Assembly: GCF_019448255.1 (NCBI RefSeq)
Contig: NZ_CP080410.1
Span: 620,001-684,000 of the forward strand
Length of the DNA: 64,000 nucleotides
Source of the DNA: Qipengyuania flava
GTDB taxonomy: Bacteria; Pseudomonadota; Alphaproteobacteria; Sphingomonadales; Sphingomonadaceae
Reading direction: 5' to 3'
A program made the translations under genes and the position numbers. The notes beneath the pieces are model-generated. The model had not been told where the DNA came from. It did not search any database and was given only the letters and a program-made list of their open reading frames with translations. Positions 16,792 through 26,211 of the stretch are shown here, one piece after another; the first letter of the stretch is position 1; each line of letters begins with the position of its first letter.

Positions 16792-17451
16792 ATGCGCATC
16801 AACGCCGATTTCGACAAACCCGCGCAAGCGCATCCTGCCGCGATGGAATGGATTGCCTCGCCCATGGCCGGGGTGGAGCGCAAGATGCTCGACCGGGTCG
16901 GGGAAGAGCTGGCGCGCGCGACGTCGCTGGTACGTTACGCGCCGGGCTCGCATTTCTCCGAACACACGCACAGCGGCGGGGAGGAGTTCCTGGTGCTCGA
17001 AGGAACCTTCTCCGACCAGACGGGCGATTTTCCGGCCGGGACCTATGTGCGCAACCCCATCGGCACCCGCCACACGCCGCACAGCGATCCTGGCTGCGTG
17101 ATCTTCGTCAAGCTGCACCAGTTCGCTGGCGACGACGACGACCAGAAGGCAGTCGCGCTCGACACCTCGCTCGTCTCCGGCGTGCAGGAGCTCCACCGCC
17201 ACGGAGACGAAACGGTGCGCCATGTCGCTTTGGATGATGGCGAGGCGCTGGTCTTCGACGGAAGCGAAGGCGGCGCCGAGGTGCTGCTTCTCGACGGGGC
17301 GGCCCAGTCAGCGGGTGAGCGCTTCGGAAAATGGGGCTGGCTGCGTATCCCGGCGGGGCAAGGTGCGGACGTCACCGCGCTTGGGCATGCCCGTTTCTAT
17401 CTAAAGACGGGACACCTGGCCGCGGTCGAAGCTTTCGAGCCCGACGCCTAG
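16792..17451 (+). CDS. ChrR-like cupin protein
   Basis: A 219-residue soluble protein with a cupin domain resembling the C-terminal cupin of anti-sigma factor ChrR: RYAPGSHFSEHTHSGGEEFLVLEG (metal ligands His, His, Glu) and YVRNPIGTRHTPHSDPGC. A second, degenerate barrel fills residues ~120-215. The N-terminal zinc-binding anti-sigma domain of true ChrR is absent. It follows tetR by 14 bp and its stop overlaps that of the convergent GH13 gene by 4 bp. A sensing or protective role against reactive electrophiles or oxidants would fit the neighbours, but this is inference. Confidence 0.8.
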   Translation: MRINADFDKPAQAHPAAMEWIASPMAGVERKMLDRVGEELARATSLVRYAPGSHFSEHTHSGGEEFLVLEGTFSDQTGDFPAGTYVRNPIGTRHTPHSDPGCVIFVKLHQFAGDDDDQKAVALDTSLVSGVQELHRHGDETVRHVALDDGEALVFDGSEGGAEVLLLDGAAQSAGERFGKWGWLRIPAGQGADVTALGHARFYLKTGHLAAVEAFEPDA

Positions 17452-18839
17452 TCCTGCGACGCTAGCAGCGTGTATCCCCATGGCTCCAGCGTGAGTGGTT
17501 CACCCATTGCGATTGAGCGCGTCCCCCCGCTCCCGAACTCTGTGTAGGTGCCGTCGGCCAGCGCGCTCGTGGGCGTCACAACCACGCGTTCGCCGCTGAA
17601 GTTGAACAGGCCGACAACTTTGTTGCCATCCTTCTGGCGCGCCCAGGCAAAGACCTGTTCGGGGCGATCGGTTTCCAGCTTGTGCATCCGCGCGCCCCAT
17701 TGGCCGTTGGCCAGCGCCGGATTGGCCTTGCGGAAGGCGATGAGGTCCTTGAGCAGCGCGCCATAGGTGCAGCCTTCGCCCTGACTCCAGTCGATCGGAT
17801 CGCGCTCGAAGAATTCCAGCCGCTTGGCGTTGCACGCTTCCATGCCGTTGTGGATCAGCGGCAGGCCTTCGCTGGTGAAGGAGAGCGCGGTCATGGCTTC
17901 CAGCGCGGGGCCGTAGTTTTCCACCATGGTGCCTTCCCACGCATTGCTGTCGTGGTTCTCGATATAGGTCATCCGCATGGCCTCGCGCGGCCACAGGCTC
18001 TCGTTCTCGGCGTAGTAGCCGTAAAAGCTGGTCGCATTGCCCTTGCCATGGGCGACGTCCTTCGAGGTGTTGTGCCAGTCCCAGGCATAGGTTGCGTCGA
18101 AGGCCTTGTGGTGGAAGGCCGTCTGCTGGACTTCGCCCAAGAGGAACACCGGCTTGATCGCGTCGAGCCGCTGGCGGGCGGTTTCCCAGAAATCGAGCGG
18201 CACGTAGCCGGCGACATCGGCGCGGTAGCCATCCACGCCGAACTCGCGCACCCAGTATTCCATCGCCCCGCCGACATGCTCGCGCACGCCCGGCTTCGAC
18301 CAGTCGAGGTCGATGATGTCGGACCAGTCCCACCAGGGCGTCGGGCGAAAGCCGCCCTGCCAGTCCTTCTCGTACCAGTCTGGATGCTGCGAGCGCAGCG
18401 GATGGTCCCACGCCGTGTGGTTCGCCACGAGGTCGAGGATGACCTTGAAGCCCTGAGCGTGTGCGGCCTCGACGAAGGCGCGGAAGTCGTCCTCCGTGCC
18501 GAATTCCGGGTTCACGCCGTAATAATCGAGCACCGAATAGGGGCTGCCCAGCGTGCCCTTGCGGTTCTCCGCTCCGATAGGGTGGATCGGCATGAGCCAG
18601 AGGATATCGACGCCCAGCTCCTTCAGGCGCGGGAGCTGTTCCTGCGCGGCGCGAAACGTGCCTTCCTCCGTGAAATGGCGCATGTTGATCTGGTAGAGCA
18701 CAGCATCGCGCGACCATTCGGGATGCTCGATGGTGACGGTCTGCCGGGTCTCCCAGCCTGTCGCTTCCTGAGGCGTCTGCGCCTGCGCGTTCGCAGTGAG
18801 GAGTGCGAGGGCCGCGCTGGCGATCAGGGCCTTACGCAT
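17448..18839 (-). CDS. Secreted GH13 alpha-amylase-family enzyme
   Basis: A 463-residue enzyme with a signal peptide (residues 1-20, ending ANAQA). The GH13 barrel motifs are complete: DLVANHT (~136-142), GYRADVAG with nucleophile D208, FLLGEVQQ with acid/base E236, and YIENHDSNAWEG with D297. A short C-terminal beta domain (from ~residue 385) closes it. It would cleave alpha-1,4-glucans or maltodextrins in the periplasm or outside. Its start lies inside the 3' end of the MFS transporter gene (8-bp overlap), so the two are coupled, downstream of the LacI gene. Confidence 0.9.
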   Translation of the reverse strand: MRKALIASAALALLTANAQAQTPQEATGWETRQTVTIEHPEWSRDAVLYQINMRHFTEEGTFRAAQEQLPRLKELGVDILWLMPIHPIGAENRKGTLGSPYSVLDYYGVNPEFGTEDDFRAFVEAAHAQGFKVILDLVANHTAWDHPLRSQHPDWYEKDWQGGFRPTPWWDWSDIIDLDWSKPGVREHVGGAMEYWVREFGVDGYRADVAGYVPLDFWETARQRLDAIKPVFLLGEVQQTAFHHKAFDATYAWDWHNTSKDVAHGKGNATSFYGYYAENESLWPREAMRMTYIENHDSNAWEGTMVENYGPALEAMTALSFTSEGLPLIHNGMEACNAKRLEFFERDPIDWSQGEGCTYGALLKDLIAFRKANPALANGQWGARMHKLETDRPEQVFAWARQKDGNKVVGLFNFSGERVVVTPTSALADGTYTEFGSGGTRSIAMGEPLTLEPWGYTLLASQD

Positions 18840-20364
18840 GTGCGCTCTCCTGAGGGATGGCGGCCTTCACACGCAGCATGGCAAGCGCGGCGATCAGCCA
18901 AGAAGCGGCTGCGAATAGCATCGTCCAGATTGGCTCGCCCGGGAAGAAGGCCTGCATGATCGATCCCATCACGGTCGCGACCAGCAACTGGGGCACCACG
19001 ATGAAAACGTTGAACAGCCCCATGAAGATGCCGAGCTTCGCCTGCGGCAGATTGCTGGCAAGGATGGCGTAGGGCATCGCAAGGATGCTCGCCCAAGCGA
19101 TCCCGATGCCGACTTCGGCAATAAGCAACGCGGTCGCATCGCGGACCAGAAAGAACATCAGGAAGCCGGCTGCGCCCAGCGTCAGGCAGATCGAATGGGT
19201 CAGCACCTGGCCGACCTTGCGCGCCAGCGCCGGTAGCAAGGCAAGGGCGGCGATGGCGGCAACCCCATTGTAGACGGTGAAGAGCACGTTCACCCAGCTC
19301 GCGCCCTCGTTATAGGCGGCGCTTGCCGTGTCGGTGCTTCCGAACACGTACTGGGTGACGACCGGCGTGGTGTTGATCCACATGATGAACAGCGCCGACC
19401 AGCTGAAGAACTGCACCAGCGCGAGGCGCTTCATGACCTCGGGCATGCCGGAAAAATCGCCGACGATGCTGGAGAGCATGTTGGCGGTCTTGCCCTGCTT
19501 AGCGAGGGCAATACCGACCGCGCTCAGGACGCCGTAAGCGGCGAGCAGCGCGCCTAGGAGTAGGACCTCTTTCTCCAGGCCGAGCGCATCGACCGCCAGC
19601 ACGACCAATACGCCCGCTGCGATCCAGATGGCCGAGCCGACATAGCTCTTGCTGGCGAGCGCGCGGACCGGTTGCTGGGAGGCTTCTTCCTCGTGCCCGG
19701 CGAAGGCGGCCTGCTGTTCAGGACTGTATTCGCGCGTGGTGACGATGGTCCACATGACCGCCGTGAACAGCGCAAGCCCGCCGCCCCAGAAGCTCCATTT
19801 CACCGTGTCGGGAATGCCGCCATCGGCCGCCACGTTGCTCACCCCGAGCTGTTCGAGGAACCAGGGGAAGATCGAGCCCACAACGGCTCCCGCCCCGATA
19901 AAGGCGGTCTGCACGGCATAGCCCGCCGCGTGCTGGTCAGAGCGCAGCATGTCGCCGACGAAGGCGCGGAAGGGCTCCATCGAGATGTTGAGCGACGCGT
20001 CGAGCAGCCACAGCATGGCTGCTGCGAACAGCAGCGGGGCACCGAAGGCCGGGCTCAGCGGCATGAGGAACAGGGCAATCGCAGAAAGGATCGCACCGGT
20101 CAGGAAGTAGGGACGACGGCGGCCGAGCCGGTTCCAGGTCCGGTCTGACAGATGGCCGATGATCGGCTGGACAAGGAGGCCGGTCAGCGGCGCGGCGACC
20201 CACAGGGCGGGCAGGTCGTCGATGCTCGAACCCAGCGTCTGGAAGACGCGGCTCATATTCGCGTTCTGCAGCGCAAAGCCGATCTGGATGCCGAAGAAAC
20301 CGAAGCTGATGTTCCACAGTCCGGCAAAGTTCTGGCGCGGTTTTTCCCGCAGCGCCTCTGTCAT
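18832..20364 (-). CDS. MFS sugar transporter, probably for maltose/maltodextrin
   Basis: A 510-residue inner-membrane carrier with 12 helices. The N-terminal region ([61 protein letters not shown] in outline) is typical of the SLC45-like / GPH-like sugar MFS proteins found in starch loci of sphingomonads and Caulobacter. It is co-directional and overlapping with the GH13 gene. The candidate operator at 20459-20474 lies about 95 bp upstream of its start. It likely takes maltose or short maltodextrins into the cytoplasm, where the leaderless GH13 at 28025 could act. Confidence 0.88.
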   Translation of the reverse strand: MTEALREKPRQNFAGLWNISFGFFGIQIGFALQNANMSRVFQTLGSSIDDLPALWVAAPLTGLLVQPIIGHLSDRTWNRLGRRRPYFLTGAILSAIALFLMPLSPAFGAPLLFAAAMLWLLDASLNISMEPFRAFVGDMLRSDQHAAGYAVQTAFIGAGAVVGSIFPWFLEQLGVSNVAADGGIPDTVKWSFWGGGLALFTAVMWTIVTTREYSPEQQAAFAGHEEEASQQPVRALASKSYVGSAIWIAAGVLVVLAVDALGLEKEVLLLGALLAAYGVLSAVGIALAKQGKTANMLSSIVGDFSGMPEVMKRLALVQFFSWSALFIMWINTTPVVTQYVFGSTDTASAAYNEGASWVNVLFTVYNGVAAIAALALLPALARKVGQVLTHSICLTLGAAGFLMFFLVRDATALLIAEVGIGIAWASILAMPYAILASNLPQAKLGIFMGLFNVFIVVPQLLVATVMGSIMQAFFPGEPIWTMLFAAASWLIAALAMLRVKAAIPQESAHA

Positions 20365-20458
20365 GAGAAGTCCCTCGTCCCTGTGCCGTGCGGGTCTGGC
20401 GCCCGCTTTGGCTTTGCTATGGCAGGAACGCTTGCACGGCGCGGGCCTAGCGCCAAGT

Positions 20459-20474
20459 GCGTATACGAATACGC
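20459..20474. promoter_or_regulatory. Candidate LacI-type operator upstream of the MFS-GH13 unit
   Basis: GCGTATACGAATACGC is a 16-bp near-palindrome (one mismatched pair) with a CG centre, placed between the stop of the lacI gene and the start of the MFS gene. LacI-family proteins favour such sites. It shares the ATACG core with the CATACGTATG palindrome upstream of the TonB receptor gene. Confidence 0.4.
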
Positions 20475-20478
20475 TGGC

Positions 20479-21519
20479 CTAGCGCGGCGCAGCGCTGCTG
20501 GCGCGCACGACCAGCTTTCCGGGCAGTTTGCGAGGCGGCAGGTCGCGGTCTTCGATCTGCGCGATCAGGCCCTCGACCAGCGCCTGTCCGGCCCCGCGAA
20601 TGTCCTGCATCACCGTGGTCAGCGGCGGGGTTGTCAGGCTGGCGGCGGGAATGTCGTCGAAGCCGACCACGGCCACATCGTCCGGCACGCGGCGCCCGGC
20701 TTCGGCGAGGGCGCGCATGGCGCCGATGGCAATAAGGTCGCTGGCCGCGAAGATCGCGTCGAACGCGGTCCCGCTTGCGAGCAAGGCCTGGGCCGCGGCG
20801 TGGCCTTCCTCCTCGGTGGTGAGCGCGTCGAATTGCAGCGCCGGGTCCACGCCAAGCCCTGCCTCGTCGAGCGCGTCGCAAAGTCCGCGGTACCGCCCTG
20901 CGAACTCGGGATAGTGGTCGTCCGCATGGCCGAGGAACGCGATCCGCTTGCGGCCTTGCTCGACCAGATGCGCCCCGGCGAGCTTGCCCGCCGCGACGTT
21001 GTCGGTCCCGATGGTGACCCCGCTCGAATCGCTCGAAACCGATCCCCAGCGGGTGAACTGCGTGCCCTGCCGAGCGAGCTGGTCCATGCGCTCGCGGTAC
21101 TTCGTGTAGTCGCCGTAGCCGAGCAGGATGAGGCCATCGGCGCGGTGGCTGTCCTGGTACTGGACGTGCCAGTCGTCTTCCATGCGCTGGAACGAAATCA
21201 GCAGGTCCAGCCCCCGATCCGCACAGGCGCGCGTGATCGATCCGAGCATGGCGAGGAAGAAGGGGTTGATCATGCTCTCGTCGGGCGTCGGGTCCTCGAA
21301 AAAGAGCAGGGCAATGGTGTTCGAGCGCTGGCTGCGAAGAGAGGACGCGTTCTTGTCGACCGTGTAATTGAGGTCGCGGGCAATCGCTTCGATCTTCGCG
21401 CGGGTCTTGGCGCTGACCGACTTGTCGCCGCGCAGGGCACGGCTGACCGTGGGCTGCGAAACCCCCGCCTCATAGGCAATGTCGAAGCTGGTCGGCCGAC
21501 CTGTCGGCTTGCGACCCAT
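20479..21519 (-). CDS. LacI-family regulator of the alpha-glucan locus
   Basis: A 346-residue repressor: HTH at residues ~9-30 ([21 protein letters not shown]), hinge region [12 protein letters not shown], and effector domain from [16 protein letters not shown] to [27 protein letters not shown] 21519 has GGAG 7 nt upstream; the frame stays open to 21678 but the extra residues are unlike the family. It stands between the MFS-GH13 pair and the divergent TonB receptor operon, the usual place of a maltose-type LacI regulator. A maltose or maltodextrin effector is inferred from context. Confidence 0.9.
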   Translation of the reverse strand: MGRKPTGRPTSFDIAYEAGVSQPTVSRALRGDKSVSAKTRAKIEAIARDLNYTVDKNASSLRSQRSNTIALLFFEDPTPDESMINPFFLAMLGSITRACADRGLDLLISFQRMEDDWHVQYQDSHRADGLILLGYGDYTKYRERMDQLARQGTQFTRWGSVSSDSSGVTIGTDNVAAGKLAGAHLVEQGRKRIAFLGHADDHYPEFAGRYRGLCDALDEAGLGVDPALQFDALTTEEEGHAAAQALLASGTAFDAIFAASDLIAIGAMRALAEAGRRVPDDVAVVGFDDIPAASLTTPPLTTVMQDIRGAGQALVEGLIAQIEDRDLPPRKLPGKLVVRASSAAPR

Positions 21520-21829
21520 TGCACGTCTCCTGACCGGAAATACCCTTCCGGACACTCTCTCGAATGCGAGCATAGGAACGCGGGGGCTGGCAGGCAACGC
21601 CAAGCGCCTGATGCGGCGCGAAAACAGCGGATTTCGGGCGGCTATTGTAAAATTGCACCGCACCCCCTTTCGCCGCAATCACATACGTATGCTGTCTATC
21701 CCAACTTGCCGATCGGCACCTATGCGTCGCGGCGAACAGGCGGCGTGCATCTATGCCGCACCTGTCGGGATTAGGACTGCGGCCCAAGTAACCAGCAAGG
21801 TATCGGGCCCTCTCGGGGAGTGGTTTGAA
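21520..21829. promoter_or_regulatory. 310-bp divergent control region, lacI / TonB receptor
   Basis: This stretch has no gene that I can support. It holds an 18-bp hairpin (CCGGAA, 6-nt loop, TTCCGG; 21534-21551) just before the lacI start, and a perfect 10-bp palindrome CATACGTATG at 21682-21691 with a CG centre that may be a LacI-family operator for the receptor operon. GGGGAG about 9 nt before ATG 21830 serves as the receptor's ribosome-binding site. Promoter hexamers are not clear enough to name. Confidence 0.45.
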
Positions 21830-24583
21830 ATGGCAATTCGCAAGACTTTTGGTGCAACCGTCAGCCTCTCGGCCTTTGCCGTGTCGCTGGCAGCGCTGTC
21901 GGCTCCGGCCTATGCGCAGGAGACTGAGGCGGAAGCACCCGCCGAAGCGGAGGAAGGCGATGTCATCATCGTTTCCGGTTTCCGCGAGTCGCTCGCGACC
22001 TCGGTCAACACCAAGCGCAACAGCGACCTCATCCTGGAATCGGTCACGGCCGAAGACATCGGCAAGCTGCCCGACGATTCGATCGGCGAATCGATTGCGC
22101 GCCTGCCGGGTGTCACCTCGCAGCGCCTCAACGGCCGAGCCAACGTGATCGCCATCCGCGGTCTCGGCCCGGACTTCTCGCAGACGCTGCTGAACGGCCG
22201 CGAGCAGACCTCGACCGGCGACAACCGCGCCGTGGAATTCGACCAGTATCCCTCCGAAGTCGTGAACCGGGTGAACGTCTACAAGTCGCCTTCGGCCAAC
22301 CTTGTGGGCCAGGGCCTTGTCGGCACGATCGACGTGCGCACGATCCGTCCGCTGGAAGCCGGTGAGCGCGTGCTCGCTGTCGGCGCCAAGGGCTCCTACG
22401 CCGATCTCGGCGCGCTGAACGCCGGCTCGAAGGAATTCGGCTACCGTGTGAACGCGACCTATGTCGACCAGTTCGCCGACGACACCGTAGGCCTGGCGCT
22501 GGCCGCCGCCTATACCGACGAACCCTACCAGCTGCAGGAATTCAACGCCTGGGGCTACGCCGGCAGCGGCCAGGCAGGCAGCCCCTTCGTGATCGGCGGC
22601 AACAAGAGCTTCGTCACCTCGACCCAGCTCAAGCGCTTCGGCATCAACGGCACGCTGCAGTACGAAGTGTCGCCCAATTTCATGCTGACGGTCGACGGTT
22701 TCTACTCGAACTTCGACGATGACCAGTCCAAGCGCGGCATCGAGCTGCCGCTCGGCTTCGGCGCCTTCGGCACCACCTTCGATCCGAGCACCGCGACCGT
22801 GGTCGACGGTCCGTTCGGCGGCTTTGCCGAAGCCGGCACGTTCGAAAACGTGGAAGGCGTTGTGCGCAACGACGTGTTCCAGCGCCAGGCCGATCTCTAC
22901 TCGGGCGGCATCAATCTCGAATACGAGGGCGACGATGGCTGGAGCGCGTTCCTCGACTTCGGCTACTCGCGCACCGACCGCGAAGAGCTGAGCATCGAAA
23001 GCTATTCGGGCACGGGCTACAACGCCGGCGTCGGCGCGACCGATACGATCCGCTTCATGTCGAACACCCAGGGCACGAGCTTCATGCCGACCCTCGACTA
23101 CAGCGATCCGAGCCTGATCGTCCTCACCGACCCGCTGGGTTGGGGCGGCAGCCGCGTCCAGGCCGGTTACTACAACAACCGCATCATCAAGGACGAGCTG
23201 CTCCAGTACCGCCTGGGCATCGCCAAGGAGCTCGAAGGCTTCTTCTCGAAGGTCCACTTCGGCCTCAACTACACCGACCGTTCGAAGAGCCTGACGCCCG
23301 ACGAATTCTTCGTCTCGCCGGCCAATGGCGCGACCGAAGTCGCGATCCCAAGCGGTGCGCTGCTGCGTTCGACCGACCTCGGCTACCTCGGCCTCGGCCC
23401 GATCGTCAGCTACGACGTTCGCGAGCTGATTGCCGGTGGCACGCTGGTGCTTGATCCGAACACCTCGAACGACATCCCGGCCAAGGCCTACGGCATCACC
23501 GAAGACCTTATGACCGCCTACCTCCAGTTCGACATCGAGCAGGAGCTGGGTGCGGGCGTGCTGACGGGTAACTTCGGCGTCCAGGCCATTCACACCGAGC
23601 AGAACTCCACTGGTGTGGCCTTTGCCGACATCGACGGCGACGGTTCGCCGGACCGGGTCGACCTGTCGCTGGGCGACAACTTCTGGGACGTCCTGCCGAG
23701 CGCCAACCTCTCGCTGCGTCTCGACAGCGGCTGGGTCTTCCGCCTTGCGGCTAGCCGCCAGATCCAGCGCCCGCAGCTCGACGACCTGCGCGTCGCAATC
23801 AGCTACGGCATCAACAACAATGTTGCCGACAGCCCGACCGGCCTCGCGCCGTTCATCAGCGGCGGCGGCGGCAACCCGCTGCTGCGCCCGTACCGGGCCA
23901 ACGCGGTCGACTTCAACATCGAGAAATACTTCGCCGGCGGTGCAGGCGTGGTCTCGCTCCAGCTCTTCTACAAGGACCTGGTGAGCTACATCGACGGCTC
24001 GCGTGTCGTCTTCGACTACGCTCCGTTCCCGGTCCCGGCCGGCCAGACGCCCGCCACCACGATCGGTTTCCTCGACTCCGAAGTGAACACGGGCGGAGGC
24101 GACTTCTACGGCGCCGAGCTTTCGGCAACGGTGCCCTTCGATGTCATCACCTCGGCCCTGACCGGCTTCGGTGTGACCGGCGGCGTGGGCTACACCAAGA
24201 CCAAGGTCGAGGACGCCAACGGCAACCCCGACCAGATCCCGGGCTATTCGGAATGGGTCGCCAACGGCACGCTGTACTATGACCTCAACGGCTTCAGCGC
24301 CCGTGGCAGCGTTCGCTACCGTTCGGAATTCCTGGCTGACTTCACCGGCTTCGGTGGTTCGCCGACGCGGCGACTGGCACGCGGCGAAACCATCGTCGAC
24401 GCGCAGATCGGCTACGAATTCCAGCCGGGCAGCGCGCTCGAAGGCCTGTCGATCTACATCCAGGGCCAGAACCTGACCAACGCGCCCTTTGTGTCGCAGT
24501 TCAATGTGCCCGAACCGCGCGCCGTGATCGACTACCAGGAATACGGTCGCCGTTTCCTGGCCGGCGCGACCTTCAAGTTCTAA
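21830..24583 (+). CDS. TonB-dependent outer-membrane receptor, probable maltodextrin uptake
   Basis: A 917-residue outer-membrane receptor: signal peptide (residues 1-27, ending APAYA|QE), an acidic spacer, a TonB-box-like DVIIVSGF near residues 44-51, the plug domain (VTAEDIGKLPDDSIGESIARLPGV, NVIAIRGLGPDFSQTLLNGRE, VYKSPSANLVGQGLVGTIDVRT in outline), then a beta barrel ending in the aromatic GATFKF. This layout is that of the sphingomonad/Caulobacter carbohydrate receptors. ATG 21830 is fixed by the signal peptide; the open frame upstream is not family-like. Transcription away from the maltose-type LacI gene and into glucan hydrolase genes argues for an alpha-glucan oligosaccharide as ligand. 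Confidence 0.92.
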   Translation: MAIRKTFGATVSLSAFAVSLAALSAPAYAQETEAEAPAEAEEGDVIIVSGFRESLATSVNTKRNSDLILESVTAEDIGKLPDDSIGESIARLPGVTSQRLNGRANVIAIRGLGPDFSQTLLNGREQTSTGDNRAVEFDQYPSEVVNRVNVYKSPSANLVGQGLVGTIDVRTIRPLEAGERVLAVGAKGSYADLGALNAGSKEFGYRVNATYVDQFADDTVGLALAAAYTDEPYQLQEFNAWGYAGSGQAGSPFVIGGNKSFVTSTQLKRFGINGTLQYEVSPNFMLTVDGFYSNFDDDQSKRGIELPLGFGAFGTTFDPSTATVVDGPFGGFAEAGTFENVEGVVRNDVFQRQADLYSGGINLEYEGDDGWSAFLDFGYSRTDREELSIESYSGTGYNAGVGATDTIRFMSNTQGTSFMPTLDYSDPSLIVLTDPLGWGGSRVQAGYYNNRIIKDELLQYRLGIAKELEGFFSKVHFGLNYTDRSKSLTPDEFFVSPANGATEVAIPSGALLRSTDLGYLGLGPIVSYDVRELIAGGTLVLDPNTSNDIPAKAYGITEDLMTAYLQFDIEQELGAGVLTGNFGVQAIHTEQNSTGVAFADIDGDGSPDRVDLSLGDNFWDVLPSANLSLRLDSGWVFRLAASRQIQRPQLDDLRVAISYGINNNVADSPTGLAPFISGGGGNPLLRPYRANAVDFNIEKYFAGGAGVVSLQLFYKDLVSYIDGSRVVFDYAPFPVPAGQTPATTIGFLDSEVNTGGGDFYGAELSATVPFDVITSALTGFGVTGGVGYTKTKVEDANGNPDQIPGYSEWVANGTLYYDLNGFSARGSVRYRSEFLADFTGFGGSPTRRLARGETIVDAQIGYEFQPGSALEGLSIYIQGQNLTNAPFVSQFNVPEPRAVIDYQEYGRRFLAGATFKF

Positions 24584-24594
24584 CGGCTCCTCCC

Positions 24595-24634
24595 GGAAGG
24601 GCGGCTGCGGGCCTCGTGCTCACACCGCCCTTCC
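24595..24634 (+). terminator. Hairpin after the TonB receptor gene
   Basis: A perfect 10-bp stem (GGAAGGGCGG at 24595-24604 and CCGCCCTTCC at 24625-24634) with a 20-nt loop begins 11 bp after the receptor stop. No T-run follows, so it may be an attenuator or mRNA-stabilising structure, lowering expression of the downstream enzymes relative to the receptor, and not a full terminator. Confidence 0.45.
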
Positions 24635-24705
24635 ACTCCGGAGGTCCGGTGGGCTAGCGACATCGAACCGGTTAGGCCGGGAGCGATAAGGGAGCTCGAC
24701 CGATC

Positions 24706-26211
24706 GTGAACGACAACCGCACCCAAAGGATCGTGATCGCCGGTGGCGGGACCGCCGGCTGGATGGCCGCGGCGCTGCTCGCCCGCTTCCTCCCTCGCGG
24801 GTTTGCGGTGGAGCTGGTGGAGAGCGAAGCCATCGGCACTGTGGGTGTGGGCGAGGCCACGATCCCGCAGATCCGCCATTTCAACCAGGCGCTCGGCATC
24901 GATGAAGCCGAATTCCTGCGCGAAACCAAGGGCAGCTACAAACTCGGGATCGCCTTCGACGGCTGGAGGCAGCCGGGTCACAGCTACATGCACGCCTTTG
25001 GGGAAGTGGGCCGCCCGGCAGGGCTGCTCGCGTTCCACCACCACTGGCTGCGCGGGCGCAAGCTTGGGATCGCCAAGGACCCGGCGCATTATTCGCTCAA
25101 CGAACTGGCCGCGCGCAACATGCGCATGCCGGGCGAGGGCGGGCCAGAGATTGCCTACGCCTACCATTTCGACGCTACGCTTTATGCCGCCTACCTGCGC
25201 CGCTACAGCGAGGCGCGCGGCGTGGTACGCACCGAAGGCCGCATAGAGGATGTCGAACTATCGGGCGAAACCGGTGAGATTGCCGCCCTTTCGCTCGATG
25301 GGGACCGCCGGATCGAAGGCGATTTCTTCATCGACTGCACCGGTTTCCGCGCCCTCCTGATCGAAGGTGCGCTTGGCGCCGGGTTCGAGAACTGGTCGCA
25401 CCTTCTGCCCTGCGACCGGGCGGTAGCGGTGGCCTGCGCCAGCGGCGGCGATTTCACCCCCTACACCCGCTCGATCGCGCGCGAGGCAGGCTGGCAGTGG
25501 CGCATTCCGCTCCAGCACCGCATCGGAAACGGTTACGTCTTCAGCTCGCAGTTCACGAGTGAGGACGAGGCAGCCCGCACGCTCCTCGAGAATCTCGACG
25601 GCGCGCCAGATGGCGAGCCGCGGCTTCTCAAATTCACCACCGGCAAGCGCCGCCGCCAATGGGTCGGCAATTGCCTTGCACTGGGCCTTGCCGCCGGCTT
25701 CATGGAACCGCTGGAATCGACCAGCATCCATCTCGTCCAGAGCGCGCTGTCGCGTTTCATCCAGCTCCTTCCTTCCGGCCGTCCGGGTCCAGCGGCCATC
25801 GACCACTTCAACGCCCAAGCGGATTTCGAGTGGAGCCGCATTCGCGACTTCCTCGTGCTCCACTATTGGGCCAACGGGCGCGAGGGCGAGCCGTTCTGGG
25901 ACGCCATGCGCGCGCTCGAACTGCCCGAAAGCTTGCAGTCCAAGCTCTCCCAGTGGCGTGAGAGTGGGCACATCCACCGCGAGCATGAGGAGCTGTTCAC
26001 GCAAGTGGGCTGGTTCCAGGTGCTGGCCGGACAGGGCGTAGAGGCCAAAGGCTACAACCCGCTCGCCGACGCCATGTCCGAAAAGGAACTGGCCGAGCTG
26101 CTGACCTCGACCGAGGCATCCTTCAAGAAATCGGCGGCCGCGATGCCGCATCACGCAGACACGCTGGGCAGGCTTCTCGCTCGTGCCGGCACCAAGGAGA
26201 CCGCCGCATGA
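24706..26211 (+). CDS. Flavin-dependent tryptophan-halogenase family protein 1
   Basis: A 501-residue homologue of flavin-dependent halogenases. It has the FAD motif GGGTAGW (residues 13-19), the active-site lysine at K79 in GSYKLGIAF, the halogenase-specific WxWxIP motif (WQWRIP, residues 263-268), and MEPLESTS (~333-339) with the conserved Glu. All the motifs expected for halogenation chemistry are therefore present. It starts at GTG 24706 and its stop overlaps the GH13 start (ATGA). Genes of this family recur beside TonB receptors in sphingomonads and Caulobacter, but the substrate here is unknown and the link with sugar uptake is unexplained. Confidence 0.85.
   Translation: MNDNRTQRIVIAGGGTAGWMAAALLARFLPRGFAVELVESEAIGTVGVGEATIPQIRHFNQALGIDEAEFLRETKGSYKLGIAFDGWRQPGHSYMHAFGEVGRPAGLLAFHHHWLRGRKLGIAKDPAHYSLNELAARNMRMPGEGGPEIAYAYHFDATLYAAYLRRYSEARGVVRTEGRIEDVELSGETGEIAALSLDGDRRIEGDFFIDCTGFRALLIEGALGAGFENWSHLLPCDRAVAVACASGGDFTPYTRSIAREAGWQWRIPLQHRIGNGYVFSSQFTSEDEAARTLLENLDGAPDGEPRLLKFTTGKRRRQWVGNCLALGLAAGFMEPLESTSIHLVQSALSRFIQLLPSGRPGPAAIDHFNAQADFEWSRIRDFLVLHYWANGREGEPFWDAMRALELPESLQSKLSQWRESGHIHREHEELFTQVGWFQVLAGQGVEAKGYNPLADAMSEKELAELLTSTEASFKKSAAAMPHHADTLGRLLARAGTKETAA

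Noticed and set aside
21470-23593. A 707-codon open frame on the minus strand across the TonB receptor gene
   Set aside because: It lies antisense to a gene with signal peptide, plug and barrel motifs; its sequence is Arg/Val/Asp-rich with no domain, as expected of shadow frames in GC-rich DNA.
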